DNA of 11,819 nucleotides, taken from NCBI GenBank assembly GCA_900754755.1, contig CAAEEC010000103.1, forward strand, positions 1 through 11,819. The letters are read 5' to 3'. Position 1 is the first letter of the stretch; each line of letters begins with the position of its first letter. Below, piece by piece: positions 6,384 to 11,819 of this stretch. The DNA is from Clostridia bacterium (lineage in GTDB: Bacteria > Bacillota > Clostridia > Christensenellales > Aristaeellaceae). Made by a program: the position numbers and the translations under genes. The notes under the pieces were generated by a model, which saw only the letters and a program-made list of their open reading frames with translations, was not told where the DNA came from and did no database searches.

Positions 6384-9017
6384 ATGCACGCAATTCCCAA
6401 ACCCGAATTTCCCCGTCCGGAAAAGCGGCGCGAAAATTGGCTCAATCTGAATGGACAATGGGATTTCCGCCTATTCCCCGCCGGCGCGGAGGAAGCAGAA
6501 AAGTCGTTTGCCGCCAACCGCAGCGCATACGACCGCGAGATTGCCGTGCCCTTTTCCTGGGTATGCCCGCTTTCCGGCGTGGAAGAGGACGTCGCCGGCA
6601 TCGGCTGGTACCGCCGCGCGGTCTCCTACCAGAAGAAAAACCGCCTGTTCCTGTGCTTTGGCGCCGTCGATTACAAGGCGGACGTCTATGTCAACGGGAC
6701 GCATGCTGGATCCCACCAGGGCGGCTACTCCTATTTTGAGATGGAAATCACCGCTCTGTGGCGCGAAGGCGAAAACATCATTGAGGTGCGCGCGGAAGAT
6801 TACCGCCGGGAAACGCAACTGTATGGCAAGCAGGGGTACGGCGAGATCCAGGGCATTTGGCAGACGGTTTGGCTGGAAGACCGGCCCCAGGCCTACATTC
6901 AGGATTGGCAGGTTGTGACCCGTATCAACGGCGAAGTGGAGATCACCGTGCAGGCTGACGCCGCCGATGGCAGCGAAATCTGCGCCTGTTTTGCCGGGCA
7001 ATGCTGGAGAAGCGCCGTGCGGCAAGGCGCGGCGAAGCTATCCCTTACCATGGAAAATCCGCGCCTGTGGTCGCCCGATTCCCCCTATTTGTACGAGGGC
7101 AGCCTGAAATTGGGAGATGACGAGGTCTTCACCTACTTTGGCATCCGGGAAATCCGCGCGGGCAACGTCGATGGCCGCGGCTACAAGTGGATTTTGCTCA
7201 ACGGCAAACCCATCTATCTCAACGGCACGCTCGATCAGGCCTTCCATCCGCGCGGGCATTTCACCTATCCTTCCGACCAGGATATGTATGACGAGGCCTG
7301 GCGGCTCAAGCGGCTCGGCCTGAACATGGTGCGCATCCACATCAAGCCGGAAGAGCCCAGAAAGCTCTATTGGATGGACAAGCTCGGCATTTTGGTGATG
7401 GAGGACATCCCCTGCTTCTGGGGCGAACCCATCGCGGAGGCGCGCGCCGCCTACGAGGCCGAATTGCCCGAAATCATCGCCCGCGACATCAACCATCCCG
7501 CAACCTTCGCCTGGGTGGTGTTCAACGAGAGCTGGGGCCTTTTGCACGGCAAGCGCGATGACAAAGTGTATCTACCCGAAACCCAGGAGTGGGTGCGCTC
7601 CATCTACCACAAGGCGAAAGCGCTGGATCCCCATCGCATTGTGGAAGACAATTCGCCCTGCCGCTACGATCACGTGGAAACCGACCTGAACACCTGGCAC
7701 TTCTATCTCAACGGCTATGAGATCGTGCGCGACCACATCCGCAAAGTGGTGGAGGAAACGTATCCGGGTTCCTCGTTCAATTTCATCGGCGAAAACCGGC
7801 AAACGGACGCGCCGCTGATGAACAGCGAATGCGGCATGGTGTGGGGCGTGGATGGTTCCGCCGGCGACAGCGACCTCGCCTGGCAATACCATTACATGCT
7901 CAACGAATACCGCCTGCACGAAAAGCTGTGCGGCTTTGTGTTCACAGAATTCCACGATGTGGTGAACGAATTCAACGGATATTACCGCATCGATAACACC
8001 GATAAGGACTTTGGCTATCAAGATTTTTGCCGCGGCATGAGCCTGTGCGATTTGCACGCCGCCGATTTTCTGGCCGTGGATTGCCCGCCGATGCAAACCG
8101 TCGCGCCCGGCGCGGCGGTGGCCGTACCGCTGGTGCTTTCCAGCTTTTCCGACGCCCACCATGGCGAAACGTGCAGCGTGGAATGGGAATTGTGGCACGA
8201 CGGATTGCAGGGCCGCGTTTGCGACGGCCAGGGCGCGTTTGCCCTGCCCGAATTTGGTTGGGGCACGACGAGCCTCCCCGCCCTCACCGTGACCATGCCC
8301 CAAGAAAACGCCGCCGCGGTGCTGAGCCTGTATTTGAAGGACAGCGCCGGGAACGTGATCATGCGCAATTTCACGACCTTCGACGTGCGGGCCGCGCTGC
8401 CGGAAACCATGGTGGAAATCCCCGTTTGCCAGGGAAAGACCCAGGGCTTTGCGCTCGTATGGAACGCCTTAATGGACGATAAGCTGTGCATGGGCGGCGA
8501 AGGCGAAGTTTCTTACGAAATCGCCCTGCCCGCGCAAGCGTCCGCGCTGCGCGATCTCACGATTTATCTGGAAGCCAGTTCCAAGCGCGTGTTGAGCAAG
8601 GACCGCAAGGACATCGGCGCGGCAGAAGCCGATCTGGGCTTTATGCGCGGCTACCGGGTCGACCGCGGCGCATTTGAAAATTCGTATTGGATGACGGATG
8701 AATCCCGCCTGCCTTCTACCGTGGACGTGCTGATCAACGGCGAGGCCGTGCAGACGCTATTCCTGGAAAACGACTGGGCCGACGCCCGCGGCATGCTTTC
8801 CTGGCACCGCCAGCCAAACCCCCGCAAGCTGGACGAAGCGGGTTCCTTCGGCGAACAAAAGCGCATCGCCGTGCCCAGCCGGTTGTTGCCCGGCATCCAA
8901 AGCGCCGGCAAATTCACCCTCACCCTGCGCGTGCGGGGCGAAGGCGGCCTTGCGCTGTATGGGCGCAATTCTGGCCGTTATCCTCACGGCTTGTTGATCG
9001 AGACCACCGCTTTGTAA
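6384..9017 (+). CDS. Glycoside hydrolase family 2 beta-glycosidase (beta-galactosidase/glucuronidase type)
   Basis: The 877-aa enzyme shows the GH2 order: N-terminal sugar-binding beta-sandwich (WLNLNGQWDFRL, VYVNGTHAGSHQGGYS; about 15-170), an Ig-like domain (about 175-270), the catalytic TIM barrel from about 272 (LNGKPIYLNGTLDQ) to about 565, and further beta-sandwich segments to the end. The acid/base is E382 in FNESWG and the nucleophile is E482 in NSECGM, about 100 residues apart as usual. GH2 members hydrolyse terminal beta-galactosides, glucuronides, mannosides and others with retention. I see no clear NxK carboxylate-binding motif of glucuronidases, so galactosidase-like activity is a mild preference only. 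No signal peptide is visible, so a cytoplasmic site is inferred. It is transcribed divergently from the DUF368 gene and separated by 376 bp from the next gene. Confidence 0.92.
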   Translation: MHAIPKPEFPRPEKRRENWLNLNGQWDFRLFPAGAEEAEKSFAANRSAYDREIAVPFSWVCPLSGVEEDVAGIGWYRRAVSYQKKNRLFLCFGAVDYKADVYVNGTHAGSHQGGYSYFEMEITALWREGENIIEVRAEDYRRETQLYGKQGYGEIQGIWQTVWLEDRPQAYIQDWQVVTRINGEVEITVQADAADGSEICACFAGQCWRSAVRQGAAKLSLTMENPRLWSPDSPYLYEGSLKLGDDEVFTYFGIREIRAGNVDGRGYKWILLNGKPIYLNGTLDQAFHPRGHFTYPSDQDMYDEAWRLKRLGLNMVRIHIKPEEPRKLYWMDKLGILVMEDIPCFWGEPIAEARAAYEAELPEIIARDINHPATFAWVVFNESWGLLHGKRDDKVYLPETQEWVRSIYHKAKALDPHRIVEDNSPCRYDHVETDLNTWHFYLNGYEIVRDHIRKVVEETYPGSSFNFIGENRQTDAPLMNSECGMVWGVDGSAGDSDLAWQYHYMLNEYRLHEKLCGFVFTEFHDVVNEFNGYYRIDNTDKDFGYQDFCRGMSLCDLHAADFLAVDCPPMQTVAPGAAVAVPLVLSSFSDAHHGETCSVEWELWHDGLQGRVCDGQGAFALPEFGWGTTSLPALTVTMPQENAAAVLSLYLKDSAGNVIMRNFTTFDVRAALPETMVEIPVCQGKTQGFALVWNALMDDKLCMGGEGEVSYEIALPAQASALRDLTIYLEASSKRVLSKDRKDIGAAEADLGFMRGYRVDRGAFENSYWMTDESRLPSTVDVLINGEAVQTLFLENDWADARGMLSWHRQPNPRKLDEAGSFGEQKRIAVPSRLLPGIQSAGKFTLTLRVRGEGGLALYGRNSGRYPHGLLIETTAL

Positions 9018-9034
9018 TTTCCCTATAGCCATTC

Positions 9035-9079
9035 GCGCGCAAATCCCATCCGTCTCAAGGTCGGCTGAGGTTTGCGCGC
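9035..9079. repeat. 9-bp perfect inverted repeat after the GH2 gene
   Basis: GCGCGCAAA (9035-9043) and TTTGCGCGC (9071-9079) flank a 27-nt loop in which CTCA and TGAG can extend the pairing. It begins 18 nt after the GH2 stop. There is no T run directly after it on the plus strand, so it is at best a weak or factor-assisted terminator, or an mRNA-stabilising 3' hairpin. Confidence 0.45.
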
Positions 9080-9270
9080 CGCTATGTATTTTGCCATCAA
9101 ATATAGAGCCCAACCTCACGCATTTGGAGGAAACCGTCGCGCAATTGTTGGCTCTGTTGGCGCGGGCCATCGCCGGCGAACCCATAGCGCCCGATATTTC
9201 CATCGCCATAGAACCCGTTTTGCACATTGGCGCATCCACCGTGCGCCAGGGAGCTATGACCGGCATTTGC

Positions 9271-9282
9271 GAAAACGTTTTC
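9271..9282. promoter_or_regulatory. Putative LacI/CcpA-type operator GAAAACGTTTTC
   Basis: A perfect 12-bp palindrome with a central CG, 111 bp upstream of the sialidase-like gene. It contains the same AAACGTTT core as the palindrome in the lacI promoter. It also matches the CcpA cre consensus WTGNAANCGNWNNCW at all but one fixed position (C for T at 9270). A TAAAAT box (9284-9289) immediately follows, with no good -35 at 16-18 bp, so a promoter here is weak or needs activation. Confidence 0.6.
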
Positions 9283-9293
9283 TTAAAATGCCT

Positions 9294-9327
9294 CCTTGCC
9301 AGAGCCCCTCTGGGCCTGTGGCAAAGG
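9294..9327 (+). other. Leader hairpin upstream of the sialidase-like gene
   Basis: CCTTGCCA (9294-9301) pairs with TGGCAAAGG (9319-9327) with one bulged A; CCAGA/TCTGG inside (9299-9313) is an alternative 5-bp stem that competes for the same bases. No U tract follows. It would lie in the 5' leader if transcription starts after the TAAAAT box at 9284. It does not match a riboswitch I recognise. Confidence 0.3.
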
Positions 9328-9393
9328 TTGTTGCAACGACAATTGCGGGAGAGCTTCTTCTGCCTTTCCCGCGGAAAGGTGGTTATCACAAGC

Positions 9394-10794
9394 ATGAAAG
9401 GCGCCACACAATGGAATTACCAGCCGTTTACGCGACTGACGGAAATGGAAAAACGGGATCTGCCCTTTATTTGCCGGATCGCGCCATTTGCCGGCGGCTT
9501 TGCCTTCCAATGGTTTGATCATGGCGCGCCCGATGCGGCGCACGAAGTGCGCTACCGGGTTTACTGCTCGGAAAAACCTTTTGTTTCCCTGCCCGTTGCA
9601 GGCGATACCGTGCGCATAGACGGCCTGGCGGATGAGCAGGACTACGAATTTTGCCTCGCGCGCGTGGGCCAGCGCGGTGAAAGCGCTGTGCGGTTGGTGC
9701 GCACCGGGCAAGCGCCCGGCGTCATCGTAAACTATCTGCACCCAGAAGACGAAGTGTACGCTTTTTCGGGCCACAGCCTTTGCTCGCCCACGCTCGTGCG
9801 GCTGCCCTCGGGCGCTCTATTGGCCGGAATGGATGTGTTCGCCGGCCAATATGGCAACAGCAAGCTCACGCTCTTGTTCAAATCCACGGATAACGGGGAA
9901 AACTGGCGCTACGTGACGGACATCTATCCCAGTTTCTGGCCCAAACTCTTCGTGCATCGCGGCGCGCTCTATCTGCTCTCCGTCTCGCAAGATTATGGCG
10001 ATCTGCTCATTGGCCGCTCGCTGGATGAAGGCGAAACCTGGACGGCGCCCACGCACATCATCACCGGTTGCGGGCCCTTCGAAATGGGGCCGCACAAAGC
10101 GCCCATGCCCGTGATCGAGCACAACGGCCGCCTATACACCGGCATCGATTACGGCTGCTGGCGGCACCGTCGCCACGCGAACGGCCTGCTCTCCATCGAT
10201 GTGGACGCGGATCTGCTCAACGCCGCCGACTGGCGCTTTACACCTTTCACGCAGTTTTCTGCCGATTGGCCAGGCGCGCCGCTGGGCCCATGTCCCGGCT
10301 GCATCGAAGGGAACGCCGTCGTCGCGCCGGACGGCACGATTGCCAATTATCTGCGCATCGACCTCGCTTCCTGCTATCCGCGCTGGGGCAAGGCCGTAGT
10401 GCTCAAGGGAAACAACGCCGATCCCGAAGCGCCGCTCACGCTCGACCGCATCGTCGATTGCCCGGTGGGCAGCAATTCCAAATTCCAGCTCTACCGCGAT
10501 CCGGTGAGCCAAAAATACATCATGATCGGCACCGAGCAAAGCGAGGACACGCCGGGGCGCACGGTGCTTTCCATGGCGGTTTCGGAGGACTTTTATTCCT
10601 GGCGCGTGGCCAAGCGCATCCTAGACTACCGCACCGCCGATCCGAAGCACATCGGTTTTCAATATCCCGACTGGATTTTTGATGGAGACGACATCCTGCT
10701 GCTGGTGCGCACAGCCTTTGGCCGCTCCTACAACTTCCACGACGCAAACTATCAAACCTTTCATCGCATCCGGAATTTCCGGCAATATCTATAA
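9394..10794 (+). CDS. Sialidase-superfamily (BNR/Asp-box) protein with N-terminal FnIII domain
   Basis: From the ATG at 9394 the protein is 466 aa. Residues about 24-106 look like a fibronectin type III domain (GGFAFQWFD through DYEFCLARV). Then a six-bladed beta-propeller is suggested by SPTLVRLPSGALLAGMD (131-147) and two clear Asp boxes, STDNGENW (164-171) and SLDEGETW (209-216). The conserved-looking C-terminal part has GSNSKFQLY (359-367), AVSEDFYSW (395-403) and the end motif FHDANYQTFHRIRNF. I do not see the RIP arginine motif of GH33 sialidases, so sialidase activity is not shown; this fold also serves other exo-acting glycosidases and lyases on acidic sugars. AAGGTGG lies 11 nt before the ATG, a loose spacing; the frame is open further upstream but only from TTG. 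No signal peptide is visible. The aldolase gene follows after 18 nt, so the two are probably co-transcribed and act in sequence. Confidence 0.82.
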   Translation: MKGATQWNYQPFTRLTEMEKRDLPFICRIAPFAGGFAFQWFDHGAPDAAHEVRYRVYCSEKPFVSLPVAGDTVRIDGLADEQDYEFCLARVGQRGESAVRLVRTGQAPGVIVNYLHPEDEVYAFSGHSLCSPTLVRLPSGALLAGMDVFAGQYGNSKLTLLFKSTDNGENWRYVTDIYPSFWPKLFVHRGALYLLSVSQDYGDLLIGRSLDEGETWTAPTHIITGCGPFEMGPHKAPMPVIEHNGRLYTGIDYGCWRHRRHANGLLSIDVDADLLNAADWRFTPFTQFSADWPGAPLGPCPGCIEGNAVVAPDGTIANYLRIDLASCYPRWGKAVVLKGNNADPEAPLTLDRIVDCPVGSNSKFQLYRDPVSQKYIMIGTEQSEDTPGRTVLSMAVSEDFYSWRVAKRILDYRTADPKHIGFQYPDWIFDGDDILLLVRTAFGRSYNFHDANYQTFHRIRNFRQYL

Positions 10795-10812
10795 GAAAAG
10801 CGGGTGATGAGC

Positions 10813-11703
10813 ATGAAATTGCTGCAAGGCGCCGTTTGCGCGCAAATCACTCCCCTGTGCGAAGATGGCAGCATAGACTTAGCGGGCGTTCGCGCGCTCA
10901 CGCGCCGCCTGGTGGATGGCGGCATTCCCTGCCTGTATCCCAACGGCACCAACGGAGAAAGCCTCTCCCTCTCGCAAGCCGAACGGGAAGCCGTCGCGCA
11001 GGCTGTGGTAGACGAGGCGGGCGGCCGGGCCACCGTATACATCCAATGCGGCGCGGCCACGGTGCGCGAAACGGAAGCGCTGGTGCGCCATGCCATTTCC
11101 GCCGGCGCGGATGGCGCTGGAGTGATGACGCCCGTATTTTTCGCGCTGGACGATGAGGCCATATACCGCTATTACGCTTCCATCCTGGAGGGCGTAGGCG
11201 ATTTCCCCATATACGCCTACAACATCCCACCCCGCGCGGGCAATGACCTGTCGCCTTCCGTGCTGGGCACGCTGATGGGCCGTTACGACGCGCTCAAAGG
11301 CGTGAAATATAGCTATCCCACGACGGCAAAGGTGCTGGATTACCTTTCGTGCGCGCTACCGCGGCGCGCCAGCGTGCTGGTGGGCAGCGACGCCATGGCG
11401 CTTCCCTGCATATTGTACGGCGGCGACGGATGGGTTTCCGGGCCTTCCGCCGCGTTCACGGGGCTGCATGCGCGCTTGTGGCGCGAAATTTGCACACAAT
11501 CCTTTGCCGGGGCCGCAAAAACGCAAAACGCCATTATCGAGTGCGCCAACCAGATGCGGAACATTCCCGAAATCCCTGCCATCAAATATCTGCTCATGCG
11601 GCTGGGCGTGATCCGCTCCTGCGCTTGCCGTCCGCCGCTGCGTCCCTTGCGCCAAGCAGAAAAGGAAACGTTGGACGCGCTGCTCTCCGCCTGCCAGGCG
11701 TAA
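10813..11703 (+). CDS. DHDPS/N-acetylneuraminate lyase superfamily aldolase
   Basis: Class I pyruvate-type aldolases of this superfamily cleave or make 2-keto acids through a lysine Schiff base. In the 296-aa protein the lysine is K165 (LKGVKYS) and the conserved tyrosine is Y136 (AYNIP). The substrate loop reads GTNGES (45-50), with N47 where DapA has a second threonine (GTTGE). The motif YNIPPRAGNDL (136-146) keeps the arginine found in dihydrodipicolinate synthase (YNVPSRTG), whereas E. coli NanA has YNIPALSG; a classical sialic-acid lyase is therefore doubtful despite the sialidase-like neighbour. The start at 10813 is chosen because GCGGGTGA (10800-10807) is well spaced; GTG at 10804 and ATG at 10807 lie within that site. 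A keto-deoxy sugar acid split to pyruvate and an aldehyde is the likely type of reaction. A housekeeping DapA is possible but less likely here. Confidence 0.88.
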   Translation: MKLLQGAVCAQITPLCEDGSIDLAGVRALTRRLVDGGIPCLYPNGTNGESLSLSQAEREAVAQAVVDEAGGRATVYIQCGAATVRETEALVRHAISAGADGAGVMTPVFFALDDEAIYRYYASILEGVGDFPIYAYNIPPRAGNDLSPSVLGTLMGRYDALKGVKYSYPTTAKVLDYLSCALPRRASVLVGSDAMALPCILYGGDGWVSGPSAAFTGLHARLWREICTQSFAGAAKTQNAIIECANQMRNIPEIPAIKYLLMRLGVIRSCACRPPLRPLRQAEKETLDALLSACQA

Positions 11704-11724
11704 ACGTCGCTTTGAACCGTCTCA

Positions 11725-11752
11725 GCTTGTCAAAAAAGTCTTTTTGACAAGC
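11725..11752. repeat. Perfect 12-bp inverted repeat, terminator-like, after the aldolase
   Basis: GCTTGTCAAAAA (11725-11736), loop AGTC, TTTTTGACAAGC (11741-11752): a perfect stem-loop starting 22 nt after the stop codon. The A5/T5 at the loop end means each strand has its T run inside the stem rather than after it, so it is not a standard L-shaped terminator. Similar AGCTTGTCAAAAA/TTTTTGACAAGC elements are, from memory, frequent between genes of Clostridia, so it may be a dispersed short repeat that also ends transcription from both sides. Confidence 0.65.
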
Positions 11753-11754
11753 CG

Positions 11755-11779
11755 GTGGACGGGGGAGTAAACTCTCCAC
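11755..11779. repeat. Small hairpin beyond the terminator-like repeat
   Basis: GTGGA (11755-11759) pairs with TCCAC (11775-11779), and GAGT (11765-11768) with ACTC (11771-11774), leaving a 5-nt bulge on one side. The remaining 40 bases to the window end show no gene. Confidence 0.3.
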
Positions 11780-11819
11780 AATTCGCAATGGTCGTCCTGC
11801 TGCGCCTGGCGGCTTGCAG

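Larger units (their letters stand above)
9018..9393 (+). other. Long intergenic region between the GH2 and sialidase-like genes
   Basis: This 376-bp gap holds a 9-bp inverted repeat (9035-9079), a CG-centred operator-like palindrome (9271-9282) with a TAAAAT -10-like box right after it, and a hairpin in the presumed leader (9294-9327). One plus frame stays open from TTG 9091 into the next gene, with a helix-like stretch (LEETVAQLLALLARAI) but no ATG or ribosome site near its beginning. I treat the region as regulatory; a remnant of a former coding sequence cannot be excluded. Confidence 0.5.

Noticed and set aside
9091..9393. N-terminal extension of the sialidase-like protein starting at TTG 9091
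   Set aside because: No ribosome site at the TTG, no signal peptide, and an operator-like palindrome within; the ATG at 9394 directly precedes the FnIII-like domain.
8757..9407. Minus-strand 216-codon frame across the GH2 end and the 376-bp gap, a possible small gene in the gap
   Set aside because: It overlaps the GH2 C-terminus, is rich in Met, Arg and Ala without a fold pattern, and has no convincing ribosome site.
10813..11703. Naming the aldolase nanA from its sialidase-like neighbour
   Set aside because: Its YNIPPRAG and GTNGES motifs differ from NanA, and no nanE, nanK or sialic-acid transporter is present.
1..11819. tRNA, rRNA, CRISPR array, IS element or phage genes
   Set aside because: No cloverleaf, regularly spaced direct repeats, transposase motifs or terminal repeats with duplications were found on reading either strand.

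Overview
The window looks like a stretch of chromosome from a fairly GC-rich, low-complexity-free bacterium. Strong AGGAGG-type ribosome sites, sigma-A-like promoters, a LacI regulator heading a catabolic operon and a short intergenic A/T-stem inverted repeat all suggest a Bacillota (Clostridia-like) gut or host-associated organism. This taxonomic guess is inference; there is no rRNA or other marker gene. Nine protein genes are supported, with no RNA gene, IS element or CRISPR array.

Left part, minus strand (about 5281 down to 797): a compact operon in the order lacI-type regulator, aldo/keto reductase, zinc-dependent medium-chain dehydrogenase, GH29 alpha-L-fucosidase. The last three reading frames overlap by 8 nt each, and the reductase follows the regulator by 12 nt. 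The operon is preceded by a perfect-consensus promoter (TTGACA, 17 bp, TATAAT) with a GAAACGTTTC palindrome just after the predicted transcription start, and is followed by a hairpin terminator. A sugar O-acetyltransferase (687 to 40) then has its own extended -10 promoter.

Middle: a DUF368 membrane protein (minus, 6136 to 5300), a family linked to undecaprenyl-phosphate recycling, is transcribed divergently from a GH2 beta-glycosidase (plus, 6384 to 9017). The 247-bp region between them holds one good promoter for each direction and an inverted repeat over the GH2 -35 box.

Right part, plus strand: after a 376-bp gap comes a sialidase-fold protein (FnIII plus Asp boxes, 9394 to 10794), then a DHDPS/NAL-superfamily aldolase (10813 to 11703), and a perfect 12-bp-arm inverted repeat. 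The gap carries a second LacI-type palindrome, GAAAACGTTTTC, sharing the AAACGTTT core with the one in front of lacI.

Taken together this is a glycan-utilisation region: fucosidase, beta-glycosidase, a sialidase-like enzyme, an aldolase for keto-acid products, two oxidoreductases and an acetyltransferase. No glycosidase has a visible signal peptide and no transporter lies in the window, so cleavage of imported oligosaccharides in the cytoplasm is inferred. Fucose plus beta-linked sugar plus a sialidase-type fold is compatible with host mucin or milk glycans, but plant or bacterial polysaccharides are not excluded, because the sialidase-like protein and the aldolase both depart from the classical sialic-acid enzymes.
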